A DNA stretch of 46,526 nt from Nocardia thailandica NBRC 100428 (GTDB lineage Bacteria; Actinomycetota; Actinomycetes; Mycobacteriales; Mycobacteriaceae), in contig NZ_BAGK01000130.1 of assembly GCF_000308795.1 (NCBI RefSeq), forward strand, positions 1 to 46,526, in the 5' to 3' direction. Below the pieces are notes generated by a model. It searched no databases and was not told the DNA's origin. It saw nothing but the letters and a program-made list of their open reading frames with translations. This document shows positions 35,024 to 43,998 of the stretch, in pieces. The position numbers and the translations under genes were made by a program. The number at the start of each line of letters is the position of its first letter. The stretch's first letter is position 1.

Positions 35024-35683
35024 ATGGCGAGGCCCCGCGTGCCGCTGCTCAGCCGCGACCGCATCCGCGAGACCGCACTGGCGATGATCGACCGCGACGG
35101 GCTCGCGGAGCTGTCCATGCGCAAACTCGCCGCCGAGCTCGGCGTGCAGGCCGCCTCCCTCTACGGCCACTACCCCAACAAGGACGACCTGCTCGACGGC
35201 ATCGCCACCGGCATCATGGCCCGGGTGGACACCTCGTCCTTCGGCGAACGCGACTGGCGCACCGCGCTGCTGGACTGGGCCCGCTCCTACCGCGCCGCCC
35301 TGGCCGCGCACCCCAACTTCGTGCCCTACCTCGCCGCCGGCCCCGGCCGCCGGGCGGAGAACCTGCGCGCCGCCGACGCCGTCCACGGCGGCCTCGTCGG
35401 CGCGGGCTGGCCGCCCAGGGAGGCCACCATGATCGGCGCGGCCACCCGCTACCTGGTCATGGGCTCGACCGTCGGTTCCTTCGCCGGCGGTTTCGCCGAC
35501 GACGTACAGGTCTACCGCGACCGCTACCCCCACCTGAACCAGGCGCACCGCCTGCGCGCGGTCGCCCAGGAGATCGACGACGACAGCTTCGAGCTGGCCC
35601 TCGACGCCTTCGTCACCGGCTTGAGCACCCGCCCCGGCGCTCCCCCGCCCACCGCCGCCCCCACGCGACCCGACCCCGACTGA
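35024..35683 (+). CDS. TetR-family repressor of the acyl-CoA operon (probable)
   Basis: 219 aa. The N-terminal HTH is textbook (RDRIRETALAMIDRDGLAEL, then MRKLAAELGVQAASLYGHYP). The C-terminal domain matches the TetR_C group with ALLDWARSYRAALAAHPNFV and GSTVGSFAGGFADDVQVYRD. GAAGGAG lies 6-12 bases before the ATG. It is divergent from the dehydrogenase-led operon with two operator-like arms in the 126-bp gap; a CoA thioester as ligand is the usual mechanism for such repressors and is inferred here. Confidence 0.9.
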   Translation: MARPRVPLLSRDRIRETALAMIDRDGLAELSMRKLAAELGVQAASLYGHYPNKDDLLDGIATGIMARVDTSSFGERDWRTALLDWARSYRAALAAHPNFVPYLAAGPGRRAENLRAADAVHGGLVGAGWPPREATMIGAATRYLVMGSTVGSFAGGFADDVQVYRDRYPHLNQAHRLRAVAQEIDDDSFELALDAFVTGLSTRPGAPPPTAAPTRPDPD

Positions 35684-35780
35684 CGCGACCACGCGCCCCG
35701 CCGAACCCGAGTAGCCCAGCGAGCGCGCCCCGCGCCGCAGCCGTCCGCGCCCCGACCGGCCCACCCCACACAACCGCCGC

Positions 35781-35804
35781 AACCACACCCGGGCCGACCT
35801 CGAG
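35781..35804. repeat. 24-bp direct repeat, copy 1
   Basis: Identical to 35881-35904 at a distance of exactly 100 bp. The following 26 bases are also similar (CGGCCCAGCGAGCG here, GAGGCCCAGCGAGCG in copy 2). A degenerate third relative of the tail (GTAGCCCAGCGAGCG) occurs near 35711-35725. Confidence 0.85.
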
Positions 35805-35880
35805 CGGCCCAGCGAGCGTCGCAGCCGGCCTGGGACAGACACACCCACGCACCCACGCCCAGACCGACCCCGCCCGACAC

Positions 35881-35904
35881 AACCACACCCGGGCCGACCT
35901 CGAG
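35881..35904. repeat. 24-bp direct repeat, copy 2
   Basis: Identical partner of 35781-35804. It is followed by a GCGAGCGCAGCGAGCG run and leads directly into the left arm of the long hairpin at 35937. Confidence 0.85.
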
Positions 35905-35936
35905 GAGGCCCAGCGAGCGCAGCGAGCGTCGCGGCC

Positions 35937-36004
35937 GGCCCGACGACCAGCGGGGCGGGACCATGTGCCGAAGGCACGAGTCCCGCCCCGCTGGTCGTCG
36001 GGCC
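35937..36004. terminator. 25-bp perfect hairpin, probable bidirectional terminator
   Basis: Arms 35937-35961 and 35980-36004 are perfectly complementary (25 bp). The 18-base loop itself contains a small stem GTGCC/GGCAC around GAA, so the whole 68 bp folds into one rod. It lies 45 bp after the pafA stop and 253 bp after the tetR stop, between convergent genes. No T tail is present on either side. Confidence 0.7.
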
Positions 36005-36021
36005 CTGAAAGGCCGCGACCC

Positions 36022-36037
36022 GAGCGCGCCAGCGCTC
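36022..36037 (-). terminator. Small hairpin just after pafA
   Basis: A 6-bp stem GAGCGC/GCGCTC with loop GCCA, 12 bp beyond the pafA stop. It may act together with the long hairpin that follows. Confidence 0.4.
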
Positions 36038-36048
36038 AGACAACACAG

Positions 36049-37407
36049 CTACATGCTGGCGATCAGCCGCTCCACCCGCTCGTCGACCGAACGGAACGGG
36101 TCCTTGCACAGGACGGTCCGTTGCGCCTGGTCGTTGAGCTTGAGGTGTACCCAGTCGACGGTGAAGTCGCGCCCGGCCTCCTGGGCGGCGGTGATGAAGT
36201 CGCCGCGCAGTTTGGCCCGGGTGGTCTGTGGCGGGGTCTCCACCGCGGCGTCGATGGCCTCGTCCTCGGTGATCCGCTTGGCCAGGCCCTTGCGCTGGAG
36301 CAGGTCGAAGACGCCGCGGCCGCGCTTGATGTCGTGGTAGGCCAGGTCGAGCTGGGCGATCTTGGGGTCGGACAGCTCCATGTTGTAGCGGTCCTGGTAG
36401 CGCTGGAAGAGCTTGCGCTTGATCACCCAGTCGATCTCGGTGTCGACCTTGGCGAAGTCCTGCGCCTCGACGGCGTCGAGGGTGCGGCCCCAGAGGTCGA
36501 CCACGGCGTCGACCTGCGGGTCGCGGTCGCGGTTACGCAGGTGCTCGACCGCGCGGGCGTAGTACTCGCGCTGGATCTCGAGCGCGCTGGCCTGCCTGCC
36601 GCCGGCCAGGCGGACGGGGCGGCGGCCGGTGAGGTCGTGGCTGACCTCGCGGATGGCGCGGATCGGGTTGTCCAGGGCGAAGTCGCGGAACGACACCCCG
36701 GCCTCGATCATCTCGAGCACGAGCGAGGCGGTGCCCACCTTGAGCATCGTCGTCGGCTCGGCCATGTTCGAGTCGCCCACGATGACGTGCAGGCGCCGGT
36801 ACTTCTCGGCGTCGGCGTGCGGCTCGTCGCGGGTGTTGATGATCGGGCGCGAGCGGGTGGTCGCCGAGGAGACGCCCTCCCAGATGTGCTCGGCGCGCTG
36901 CGACAGGCAGAACGTGGCCGCCTTGGGCGTCTGCAGCACCTTGCCCGCGCCGCAGATCAGCTGGCGGGTGACCAGGAACGGCAGCAGCACGTCGGAGATC
37001 CGGGAGAACTCGCCCGCGCGCACCACGAGGAAGTTCTCGTGGCAGCCGTAGGAGTTGCCCGCGGAGTCGGTGTTGTTCTTGAACAGGTAGATGTCGCCAC
37101 CGATGCCCTCCTCGGCCAGCCGCTGCTCGGCGTCGATGAGCAGGTCCTCCAGCACCCGTTCGCCGGCGCGGTCGTGGGTGACCAGCTGGACCAGCGAGTC
37201 GCACTCGGCGGTGGCGTACTCCGGATGCGATCCGACGTCGAGGTACAACCGGGCACCGTTGCGAAGGAACACGTTGGAACTACGGCCCCAGGACACCACC
37301 CGGCGGAACAGGTACCGGGCCACCTCGTCGGGGGACAGCCGACGGTGACCGTGGAAGGTGCATGTCACACCGAACTCGGTCTCGATCCCCATGATTCGTC
37401 GCTGCAC
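36049..37407 (-). CDS. pafA: Pup-protein ligase PafA
   Basis: 452 aa, identical in length to M. tuberculosis PafA. It phosphorylates the C-terminal glutamate of Pup and joins it to lysines of target proteins, marking them for the proteasome. The carboxylate-amine-ligase fold begins GIETEFG (Glu9); catalytic Asp57 lies in [32 protein letters not shown] and the C-terminal domain are typical. The absence of the long N-terminal insertion seen in Dop separates it from that paralogue. The GTG start at 37407 follows a TAGTGT box by 7 bases (leaderless). A strong hairpin isolates it from prcA, and it is parted from pafBC by 7.5 kb. Confidence 0.97.
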   Translation of the reverse strand: MQRRIMGIETEFGVTCTFHGHRRLSPDEVARYLFRRVVSWGRSSNVFLRNGARLYLDVGSHPEYATAECDSLVQLVTHDRAGERVLEDLLIDAEQRLAEEGIGGDIYLFKNNTDSAGNSYGCHENFLVVRAGEFSRISDVLLPFLVTRQLICGAGKVLQTPKAATFCLSQRAEHIWEGVSSATTRSRPIINTRDEPHADAEKYRRLHVIVGDSNMAEPTTMLKVGTASLVLEMIEAGVSFRDFALDNPIRAIREVSHDLTGRRPVRLAGGRQASALEIQREYYARAVEHLRNRDRDPQVDAVVDLWGRTLDAVEAQDFAKVDTEIDWVIKRKLFQRYQDRYNMELSDPKIAQLDLAYHDIKRGRGVFDLLQRKGLAKRITEDEAIDAAVETPPQTTRAKLRGDFITAAQEAGRDFTVDWVHLKLNDQAQRTVLCKDPFRSVDERVERLIASM

Positions 37408-37414
37408 ACCATCG

Positions 37415-37420
37415 ACACTA
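37415..37420 (-). promoter_or_regulatory. -10 box (TAGTGT) of leaderless pafA
   Basis: TAGTGT on the minus strand, 7 bases before the GTG, with no ribosome binding site; it confirms the start that gives a 452-aa protein. Confidence 0.6.
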
Positions 37421-37516
37421 CCCGGACACACCGACACCGCGCGGGGCCTCCGACATCCCATATGCATACGTGTTGGCAACGATTCGTACCGACTCCGGCC
37501 GGGCGGAGCGCCCACG

Positions 37517-37554
37517 GAAAGGGCCCGTGTACCCCTGGGTACACGGGCCCTTTC
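37517..37554. terminator. Terminator hairpin between prcA and pafA
   Basis: A perfect 18-bp stem (37517-37534 with 37537-37554) around CT ends in TTTC on both strands, 18 bp after the prcA stop. It should end the pup-prcB-prcA transcript and makes pafA a separate unit. Confidence 0.8.
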
Positions 37555-37572
37555 GCCGTCCGGCGGGGGCGA

Positions 37573-38328
37573 TCAGTCGCCGTCGCCGGGCAGATTCACC
37601 TCGGTCACACCCGTCTGCGGCGTCGCTGCCAGCAGTTTCTCCAGGGCCGCGCCCTGGAGCCTGCGGAACGCGCGCCGCGGGCGCGCCTGCTCGAGGGTGG
37701 CCACCTCGAGCGAGGACACCCCCAGGGTGCGCTTGTCCCGGTCGCCTTCGGGCCAGCCGGCCTGCAGGGCGTCGGTCGCGACCTTCACCGCCGCCTCCAG
37801 GCTCAGGCCCGCCTTGTAGGAGGACTTGAGCGCGGTGACGATCGGCTCCGTCGTGCCGCCCATGACGACGTACTCGCGTTCGTCGACGATGGACCCGTCG
37901 AAGGTGATGCGGTAGAGCACCGCGTTGCTCTGCTGTTCGGGGTAGCCGACCTCGGCAACCACGATCTCCACCTCGTAGGGCTTGAGCTGATCGGTGAAGA
38001 TCGACCCGAGGGTCTGCGCGTACAGGTTGGCCAGGCCACGGCCGGTGACGTCGCGCCGGTCGTACTGGTAGCCCTTGAGGTCGGCCTGCAGGATGCCGCC
38101 GCGCCGCAGGGACTCGAACTCGTTGTACTTGCCGACCGCCGCGAACCCGATGCGGTCATAGAGCTCGCTGACCTTGTGCAGCGTCGCCGAGGGGTTCTCG
38201 GCGACGAACAGCACGCCCTTGTCGTAGACCAGCACCACCACGCTGCGACCGCGACCGATGCCCTTGCGGGCCAGCTCGGTCTTGTCGCGCATGATCTGCT
38301 CGGCCGAGGCGTAGTACGGCAGCGTCAC
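37573..38328 (-). CDS. prcA: 20S proteasome alpha subunit PrcA
   Basis: 251 aa. Forms the outer heptameric gate rings of the actinobacterial proteasome. N-terminal [20 protein letters not shown], then the alpha-family [20 protein letters not shown] and [20 protein letters not shown] are characteristic. The GTG start overlaps the prcB stop by 4 bases (GTGA), giving one-to-one synthesis of the subunits. It ends 18 bp before a strong terminator. Confidence 0.97.
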   Translation of the reverse strand: MTLPYYASAEQIMRDKTELARKGIGRGRSVVVLVYDKGVLFVAENPSATLHKVSELYDRIGFAAVGKYNEFESLRRGGILQADLKGYQYDRRDVTGRGLANLYAQTLGSIFTDQLKPYEVEIVVAEVGYPEQQSNAVLYRITFDGSIVDEREYVVMGGTTEPIVTALKSSYKAGLSLEAAVKVATDALQAGWPEGDRDKRTLGVSSLEVATLEQARPRRAFRRLQGAALEKLLAATPQTGVTEVNLPGDGD

Positions 38329-39161
38329 GCCGAAGCACCCCCTTCCTGGGCTTCCCGGTCCGCGACGATGCCGCGGGTGATCTCGGCGAGGCGCGCTTCC
38401 TCGACCTCGACCGCGCCCTCGGCGTCGATGAGCACCGCCGTCGGGAAGATGCCGCGGACCAGGTCGGGACCGCCGGTGGCGGTGTCGTCGTCGGCGGCGT
38501 CGAACAGCGATTCCACCGCGATCCGCAGCGCGCGGTCGGCGTCGATCCCGCTCGCGTAGAGCTTCTTGAGCGAGGATTTGGCGAACAGCGAACCCGAGCC
38601 GACGGCCGTGTAGCCGTGCCGCTCCTCGCTGCGCCCGCCGACCACGTCGTAGGACACGATGCGCCCGGCCCGGTCGGGGTCGGTGGCCTGGTCGTCGAAG
38701 CCGACCAGGATCGGCACCACGGCCAGGCCCTGCATCGCGGCGGGCAGGTTGTCGCGGACCATCTTCGACAGCTTGTTGGCCTTGCCGTCGAAGGTCAGCG
38801 GGACACCTTCGATCTTCTCGTAGTACTCGAGCTCCACGGCGAACAACCGCACCATCTCGATCGCCATCCCGGCGGTACCGGCGATGCCTGCCGCGGAGAA
38901 GGTGTCGGTGATGTACACCTTGTCCATGTCGCGGCTGGCCAGCAGGTTCCCCATGGTGGCCCGGCGGTCACCGGCGATCAGCACACCACCGCGGAAGGAG
39001 ACCGCGACGATGGTGGTGCCGTGCGGCGCCAGGTCGGCGGCGGAGCCTTCCGAACCACCGAACCTGCTGGCGGGCAGCAGGTCCGGGGCGTGCATCCGCA
39101 GATGTTCGGTGAACGAGGACAGCGCGTTGCCCGCGTGGAGGCGCAACGGGTCTGAGGTCAC
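38325..39161 (-). CDS. prcB: 20S proteasome beta subunit PrcB
   Basis: 278-aa precursor of the catalytic subunit. Residues 1-48 are the propeptide; cleavage before Thr49 in [16 protein letters not shown] exposes the N-terminal nucleophile. The downstream [20 protein letters not shown] (with the supporting lysine) and [20 protein letters not shown] are standard. The GTG start overlaps the pup stop (GTGA), and the stop overlaps the prcA start, so pup, prcB and prcA are translated as a chain. Confidence 0.97.
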   Translation of the reverse strand: MTSDPLRLHAGNALSSFTEHLRMHAPDLLPASRFGGSEGSAADLAPHGTTIVAVSFRGGVLIAGDRRATMGNLLASRDMDKVYITDTFSAAGIAGTAGMAIEMVRLFAVELEYYEKIEGVPLTFDGKANKLSKMVRDNLPAAMQGLAVVPILVGFDDQATDPDRAGRIVSYDVVGGRSEERHGYTAVGSGSLFAKSSLKKLYASGIDADRALRIAVESLFDAADDDTATGGPDLVRGIFPTAVLIDAEGAVEVEEARLAEITRGIVADREAQEGGASA

Positions 39162-39352
39162 TGGCCACCCTTCTGCACGTAGGCCCGCACGAAGTCCTCG
39201 GCGTTCTCCTCGAGCACGTCATCGATCTCGTCGAGCAGGTCGTCGGTTTCCTCCGCGAGCTTTTCCCGGCGCTCCTGACCCGCCGCGTCCGCGCCCTCGG
39301 GGCCTTCGTCCTCGTCGCCACCCCCGGCGCGCTTGGTCTGCTCTTGTGCCAT
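39158..39352 (-). CDS. pup: Prokaryotic ubiquitin-like protein Pup
   Basis: 64 aa, the same size as in M. tuberculosis. It is disordered and acidic, with the C-terminal half [20 protein letters not shown] followed by [11 protein letters not shown]; this half forms the helix that binds the proteasomal ATPase. It ends in Gly-Gly-Gln, so deamidation by Dop (encoded just upstream) is needed before PafA can use it. The ATG has a strong AGGAGG 9 bp upstream. First gene of the pup-prcB-prcA unit. Confidence 0.97.
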   Translation of the reverse strand: MAQEQTKRAGGGDEDEGPEGADAAGQERREKLAEETDDLLDEIDDVLEENAEDFVRAYVQKGGQ

Positions 39353-39404
39353 GGCAGCCGACCTCCTCTTTCCCTCGTGAGCCCTCATTCGTGCTCGTTC
39401 TTCA

Positions 39405-39410
39405 ACCCTA
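39405..39410 (-). promoter_or_regulatory. -10 box (TAGGGT) candidate for pup-prcB-prcA
   Basis: TAGGGT on the minus strand, 52 bases before the pup ATG, with a conventional leader and AGGAGG site, unlike the leaderless neighbours. The -35 is unclear. Confidence 0.4.
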
Positions 39411-39467
39411 CCGACGACAACCGACAGAATGGTCCATTCGCTACGGGATTGTCGCCGCACCGCGCCC

Positions 39468-40967
39468 TCAGTGCGTGAGCTGGTCCACCAGATCCGCCGC
39501 CGAGTTCGAGGAGTCGAGGAGTTTGCCCACATGGGCCTTGGTGCCCCGGCGCGGTTCCAGCGTCGGGATGCGCACCAGCGAATCGCCACCGAGATCGAAG
39601 ATCACCGAATCCCAACTGGCGGCGGCGATGTCGGCGCCGAATCGGCGCAGGCACTCGCCGCGGAAGTAGGCGCGGGTGTCGGTGGGCGGGTTGTGCATGG
39701 CGTCGAGCACCTGCTGCTCGGTGACCAGCCGTTCCATCGAGCCGCGCGCGACCAGGCGGTTGTAGAGGCCCTTGTCGAGGCGCACGTCGGAGTACTGCAG
39801 GTCCATCAGATGCAGTTTCGGCGCGCCCCAGCCCAGGCCCTCGCGGTTGCGCATGCCCTCGAGCAGGCGCAGCTTGGCGGGCCAGTCCAGCAGGTGCGCG
39901 GCGTCGAGCGGGTCGCGCTCGAGCAGATCGAGCACGTGCGCCCACTTGTCGAGGATGTCGCGCACGCGCGCGTCGTCGGTGCCCTCGCGGTCGACGAACT
40001 TGGCGACCCGCTCGTGGTAGAGCCGTTGCAGCGCAAGGCCGGTCAGCTCGCGGCCGTCGGCGAGGGCGACCACGGCGCGCAGGCTCGGGTCGTGGCTGAT
40101 CTGGTGCACGGCGGTGACCGGGCGGGCCAGCTGGAACTCGGTGAGGTCCTCGCCCGCCTCGATGAGGTCGAGCACGAGGGCGGTGGTGCCGACCTTGAGG
40201 TAGGTCGACCACTCGGCCAGGTTGGCGTCGCCGATGATCACGTGCAGGCGCCGGTACTTGTCGGCGTCGGCGTGCGGCTCGTCGCGGGTGTTGATGATGC
40301 CGCGCTTGAGCGTGGTCTCGAGGCCGACCTCGACCTCGATGTAGTCCGCGCGCTGGGACAGCTGGAAGCCCGCGTGGTCACCGGACTGGCCGATACCGAC
40401 GCGCCCGGACCCGCAGACCACCTGGCGCGAGACGAAGAACGGGGTCAGCCCGGCGATGATGTGGCTGAACGGGGTGTCGCGGCTCATGAGGTAGTTCTCG
40501 TGGGTGCCGTAGGAGGCGCCCTTGCCGTCGACGTTGTTCTTGTAGAGCTGCAGGCGCGGGGCGCCGGGCACGCTCGAGGCGTGCCGCGCCGCGGCCTCCA
40601 TGACCCGCTCGCCCGCCTTGTCCCAGATGACCGCGTCCAGGGGGTCGGTGACCTCGGGGGCGGAGTACTCGGGGTGGGCGTGGTCGACGTAGAGCCGGGC
40701 GCCGTTGGTGAGGATCATGTTGGCCGCGCCGACCTCGTCGGCGTCGATCACCGGCGCGGGGCCGCTCATCCGGCTCAGGTCGAACCCGCGCGCGTCACGC
40801 AGCGGCGATTCGACCTCGTAGTCCCAGCGGGTACGCCGGGCCCGGGGCACCCCCTCGGCGGCCGCGTAGGCGAGCACGGCCTGCGTGGAGGTGAGGATCG
40901 GGTTGGCCGTCGGCTCCGTGGGGGTCGAAATGCCGTATTCGACCTCGATTCCGATGATGCGCTGCAT
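39468..40967 (-). CDS. dop: Deamidase/depupylase of Pup (Dop)
   Basis: 499 aa. Converts the C-terminal Gln of Pup to Glu and also removes Pup from tagged proteins. It is homologous to PafA: GIEVEYG at the start, catalytic Asp95 in [15 protein letters not shown], and [16 protein letters not shown]. The stretch 38-80 (about 40 extra residues after VLAYAAAEG) is the Dop-loop that distinguishes it from PafA. A TAGGCT box 6 bases before the ATG indicates a leaderless mRNA, separate from pup. In M. tuberculosis dop lies near mpa; here the upstream neighbour is a divergent DUF418 gene. Confidence 0.97.
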   Translation of the reverse strand: MQRIIGIEVEYGISTPTEPTANPILTSTQAVLAYAAAEGVPRARRTRWDYEVESPLRDARGFDLSRMSGPAPVIDADEVGAANMILTNGARLYVDHAHPEYSAPEVTDPLDAVIWDKAGERVMEAAARHASSVPGAPRLQLYKNNVDGKGASYGTHENYLMSRDTPFSHIIAGLTPFFVSRQVVCGSGRVGIGQSGDHAGFQLSQRADYIEVEVGLETTLKRGIINTRDEPHADADKYRRLHVIIGDANLAEWSTYLKVGTTALVLDLIEAGEDLTEFQLARPVTAVHQISHDPSLRAVVALADGRELTGLALQRLYHERVAKFVDREGTDDARVRDILDKWAHVLDLLERDPLDAAHLLDWPAKLRLLEGMRNREGLGWGAPKLHLMDLQYSDVRLDKGLYNRLVARGSMERLVTEQQVLDAMHNPPTDTRAYFRGECLRRFGADIAAASWDSVIFDLGGDSLVRIPTLEPRRGTKAHVGKLLDSSNSAADLVDQLTH

Positions 40968-40973
40968 GGGTCG

Positions 40974-40979
40974 AGCCTA
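40974..40979 (-). promoter_or_regulatory. -10 box (TAGGCT) of leaderless dop
   Basis: TAGGCT on the minus strand, 6 bases before the dop ATG. Confidence 0.6.
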
Positions 40980-41092
40980 GTTGACGGGGTCGACCGGATA
41001 TCGGGCGTTGGCCCTCAGCGCGGCGGATGTCATACCCGTGGTCGTCCTCGCGGACGATGTCCGGGTACGGCGACGGCGGCGATCATCGAGCG

Positions 41093-42307
41093 ATGAGCGA
41101 GGCAGCAGAGGTCGCGCCGGGCCGCATTCCGGCGCTGGACGTCCTCCGGGGGATCGCGATCCTGGGGACGCTGGGCACCAACATCTGGATCCTGACGAAC
41201 GTGGCCGGCATGCCCGGCTACCTGGACGAACTGGGCCGCACGCCGGAGACGGCGGCCGACTGGACCGAGCGCGTGCTCCAGCAACTGGCCCAGGGCAAGT
41301 TCCTCGGCCTGCTGACGGTCATGTTCGGCGTCGGTCTCGCCATCCAGCAGGGCTCGGCGCTGCGGCGCGGGCGGCCCTGGCCGGGCACCTACCCGTGGCG
41401 GGCGGTGCTGCTGTTCCTCGACGGCGTGCTGAACTTCCTGCTGGTGGCCGAGTTCGACGTCCTGATGGGCTACGCGGTGACCGGCCTCGTCGTCGCCTAC
41501 GTGCTGGCGACGAGCGAGCGCGCGCAGCGGCGCTGGCTGATCGCCGCGGCCGCCGTGCACGTGGGCATGCTGACCCTGATCGCGGCGGCCTTCGCCCTCG
41601 CGCCCGCGGCGGAGCAGCCGCCCGCCCGGCTGCCCGACCCGAATCCCTATGCCGACGGGTCGTTCTGGGACCTGGTGGTGTTCCGGGCCGAGCACGCGCT
41701 CGTCTTCCGGCTGGAACCGGTGTTCGTGTTCCCGATGTCGATCGCGCTGTTCCTGACCGGCGCCTTCCTGTTCCGCGCCGGGGTGTTCACCGCGGCGGGC
41801 GCCCGGCTGCGGAAATGGCTGCTGGTACTCGGTTTCGGTGTCGCGGCGCCGATCGACCTGCTGGTCGGGATCTTCGGCGGCGGCGACCTGATCGTGTTCA
41901 CCCGGTACGGCACCGCTCCCCTGGTCGCCCTCGGCATCCTCGCGCTGGTCGCGGAGTTCTTCCTGCGCCGACCGCGCGTCGGCTGGGCGGGCAGGCGGCT
42001 GACCGAGGTGGGCCGCACGGCGCTGAGCTGCTACATCCTGCAGAATCTCGTCGCCTCGATCCTGTGCTACGGCTGGGGCTTCGGGCTCGCGTCCCGGGTC
42101 TCGCCCGAGGCGCGGGTGCCGTTCACGGTGGCGATCTACGTGGTGGTGGTCGTGATCATCGTGGCCGCCGCGCACCTGTGGCTGCGCCGCTTCGACCGTG
42201 GCCCGGTCGAGTGGTTCTGGCACAGCGGCTACCGGGTGCTGTCCGGGGAGAACCGCCGGGTCAGAAACGCTCGGCGGGCGGCGGACCCGCTTCCGGCGCG
42301 ACGATGA
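41093..42307 (+). CDS. DUF418 multi-pass membrane protein
   Basis: 404 aa with about ten hydrophobic segments. N-terminal RIPALDVLRGIAILGTLGTN is the usual opening of DUF418/acyltransferase-3-like proteins, and the C-terminal DUF418 domain is recognised by VGRTALSCYILQNLVASILC, YGWGFGLASRVS and a final WFWHSGYRVL. The family is widespread but has no firmly established function. The ATG at 41093 is chosen because it precedes the conserved opening by 13 residues; an in-frame upstream ATG at 41027 adds unconserved sequence. Its 3' end overlaps the convergent TetR gene by 47 bp. Confidence 0.88.
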   Translation: MSEAAEVAPGRIPALDVLRGIAILGTLGTNIWILTNVAGMPGYLDELGRTPETAADWTERVLQQLAQGKFLGLLTVMFGVGLAIQQGSALRRGRPWPGTYPWRAVLLFLDGVLNFLLVAEFDVLMGYAVTGLVVAYVLATSERAQRRWLIAAAAVHVGMLTLIAAAFALAPAAEQPPARLPDPNPYADGSFWDLVVFRAEHALVFRLEPVFVFPMSIALFLTGAFLFRAGVFTAAGARLRKWLLVLGFGVAAPIDLLVGIFGGGDLIVFTRYGTAPLVALGILALVAEFFLRRPRVGWAGRRLTEVGRTALSCYILQNLVASILCYGWGFGLASRVSPEARVPFTVAIYVVVVVIIVAAAHLWLRRFDRGPVEWFWHSGYRVLSGENRRVRNARRAADPLPARR

Positions 42308-42998
42308 GGTCGGCGACGAGCGAATCGCGTTGCAGCGGAACGCCGAGGCTGCGGGCGTTGCCCTCGAACAGCGAGAGCACCGATTCGGTGAGGATGCCCT
42401 GGACCTGCTCGGTGGTCAGGACCGGTTCCGGATCGGACCGCCAGCTGCCGACGACGCCGTCGACCAGGCCGATCATGCCGAAGGCCATGGGCCGGGCGCG
42501 GGCGGGTTCGATCCCGAAGCGGGCCAGGGTGACGGCGAACATGTCGGCGAGCTGACCGCCGATCTGCCTGCCCGCGCCGGACAGGGTGGCCGCGTCGGGA
42601 TCCTTGGTCGGCTCCTCGCTGAGGAAGCGGTGCAGGTTGGGGTGGGCGTCGATCCAGCCGAGATAGGTGCCGACCGCGCCGCGCACCGCGTCGCGCAGGG
42701 TGCCGTCGGGCTGCAGGGCGGGCAGCAGCTCGGCCAGCAGCAGTTCCAGGATGCGCCTGCGCGCCAGCCGGTCGAGGTCGGCGCGGCCGCCGACGTGCCG
42801 GTAGACCACCGGGCGCGGCAGGTTGAGCCGTTCGGCGATGAGCTGCACGGAGATCTCGAGCCCGTGTTCCTCGATGACCTCGATCGCGGCGTCGATCATC
42901 TCGGCCCTACGGCGCTCCTTGTGCCCCTGCCACCGGGTGGCGCGGCCGTCGGCCACCGGGGTCTCGGCGGGCGCTGCGGGGTCGACGGAAGCTGTCAC
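42261..42998 (-). CDS. TetR-family regulator divergent from the diiron oxygenase
   Basis: 245 aa. After a Pro/Ala-rich 25-residue N-terminus comes the HTH (ERRRAEMIDAAIEVIEEHGL, then VQLIAERLNLPRPVVYRHVG), followed by a helical ligand domain (FLSEEPTKDPDAATLSGAGR, later MAFGMIGLVDGVVGSWRSDP). The GTG at 42998 lies 7 bases after TATCGT, so it is likely leaderless; in-frame GTG codons further upstream lack this geometry. An 8+3+8 perfect palindrome in the gap to the AurF-like gene is a natural operator, suggesting repression of both. Confidence 0.87.
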   Translation of the reverse strand: MTASVDPAAPAETPVADGRATRWQGHKERRRAEMIDAAIEVIEEHGLEISVQLIAERLNLPRPVVYRHVGGRADLDRLARRRILELLLAELLPALQPDGTLRDAVRGAVGTYLGWIDAHPNLHRFLSEEPTKDPDAATLSGAGRQIGGQLADMFAVTLARFGIEPARARPMAFGMIGLVDGVVGSWRSDPEPVLTTEQVQGILTESVLSLFEGNARSLGVPLQRDSLVADLIVAPEAGPPPAERF

Positions 42999-43005
42999 GA
43001 CCTCC

Positions 43006-43011
43006 ACGATA
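43006..43011 (-). promoter_or_regulatory. -10 box (TATCGT) of the leaderless TetR gene
   Basis: TATCGT on the minus strand, 7 bases before the GTG at 42998. Confidence 0.55.
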
Positions 43012-43054
43012 CCCGCAGGCACATTGACCGTTACGCCCTGTTGCACTAACATAA

Positions 43055-43073
43055 GTGATACACCTTGTATCAC
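43055..43073. promoter_or_regulatory. Perfect 8+3+8 palindrome, TetR operator
   Basis: GTGATACA and TGTATCAC separated by CCT form a perfect dyad in the divergent tetR/diiron-oxygenase gap. It overlaps the likely promoter of the oxygenase gene (TGTATC lies 6 bases before the first in-frame ATG at 43078) and is 57 bp from the tetR start. Confidence 0.75.
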
Positions 43074-43104
43074 CTATATGGGTACGCCCGAGAGTGAGCC
43101 TGAC

Positions 43105-43998
43105 ATGGGGAACAACGCCGTTTCCGCCCGTGATGCCTTCTCCCGCCGGCTGCTGGCCGGTTCGGTCCGCCGATCCTACGAACCCGCCGTCGACCTCGAC
43201 TGGGACGCGCCGCTCGACCCGGACGGGTACTTCCTGCCCCCCGAGGTCGTGTCCCTGCACGGCACCGCGATCTGGGACGCCCTGCCGCCCGCCACCCGGC
43301 GGGAACTGTCGCGCCAGGAGCTGGCCAACATCCTCTCCGTCGGCATCTGGTTCGAGAACCTGCTCGAGCGCCTGCTGCTGCGCGAACTGCTCCACGGCGA
43401 CCCCACCTCCCCGACCGCGCACTACGTGCTCACCGAGATGGGCGACGAGTGCAGGCACATGCTCATGTTCGGCAAGCTGATCGAGCGCATCGAGGCGCGG
43501 CCGTACTGGCCGCGCCCCGCGGGCAGGCTCGCCATCTCGGCGCTGCCGCTGGTCCTGCGCGGCAACATGGTGTGGGTCGCGGCGCTGGTCGGCGAGGAGA
43601 TCTTCGACGCGGTCCAGCGCCGCATCCTCGACGATCCGCAGCTGCAGCCGATCGTGGCACGGGCCATGCGCATCCACGTCACCGAGGAGGCCCGCCACAT
43701 CGGGTTCGCCCGCGACGCCCTCGCCCGGCGGGTCTCGCACATCTCCGCCGCCGAACGCGCCTACATCCGGCTCTGCGTGGCCGCCGCCGGTCCGCTCTTC
43801 GCGGCCCTGATCACCAACCGGCACGCCTACGACCGGGCCGGGCTGGACGGCCGGGCCTGCCGCCGCGCGGCGCTGGCCAACCCCGACGCCCGCCGGGTGC
43901 GGGCCCAGGGCGCGGCCGAACTGACCGCCTTCCTCGACCGCAACGGGCTGTTCGGCCCGATCGGCAAGCGGCTGTGGCGACGGGTGGGACTGGCATGA
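43105..43998 (+). CDS. AurF-like diiron oxygenase
   Basis: 297 aa, p-aminobenzoate N-oxygenase (AurF)-type non-haem diiron protein. Likely iron ligands are in SVGIWFENLLERLLLRE (about 78-94), EMGDECRHML (Glu111, Glu115, His118), VGEEIFDAV (Glu164/165) and HVTEEARHIGFA (His191, Glu194/195, His198). The opening SYEPAVDLDWDAPLDPDGYF is typical. Family members oxidise arylamines or desaturate/hydroxylate other substrates; this one's substrate is unknown. An ATG at 43078 in the same frame sits 6 bases after TGTATC and would be a leaderless alternative adding nine residues. The stop overlaps the next gene (ATGA). A TetR gene and operator lie directly upstream. Confidence 0.88.
   Translation: MGNNAVSARDAFSRRLLAGSVRRSYEPAVDLDWDAPLDPDGYFLPPEVVSLHGTAIWDALPPATRRELSRQELANILSVGIWFENLLERLLLRELLHGDPTSPTAHYVLTEMGDECRHMLMFGKLIERIEARPYWPRPAGRLAISALPLVLRGNMVWVAALVGEEIFDAVQRRILDDPQLQPIVARAMRIHVTEEARHIGFARDALARRVSHISAAERAYIRLCVAAAGPLFAALITNRHAYDRAGLDGRACRRAALANPDARRVRAQGAAELTAFLDRNGLFGPIGKRLWRRVGLA

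Larger units (their letters stand above)
35684..36048. other. 365-bp non-coding stretch with direct repeats and hairpins
   Basis: No coding region can be supported. The first part has C/A-rich, low-complexity sequence. A 24-bp segment (ending GGGCCGACCTCGAG) occurs twice, exactly 100 bp apart (35781-35804 and 35881-35904), each copy followed by a CCCAGCGAGCG-type tail. The second half contains a long perfect hairpin and a smaller one, described separately. It separates convergent tetR and pafA. Confidence 0.75.

Noticed and set aside
28546..35683. Acyl-CoA operon as a genomic island acquired by a mobile element
   Set aside because: No transposase, integrase, tRNA or flanking repeat and no visible change of base composition; recent transfer is not supported by the sequence.
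35684..36048. CRISPR array or attachment site in the repeat-rich gap
   Set aside because: Only two exact copies of a 24-mer, no regular spacers, no cas genes, no integrase or tRNA.
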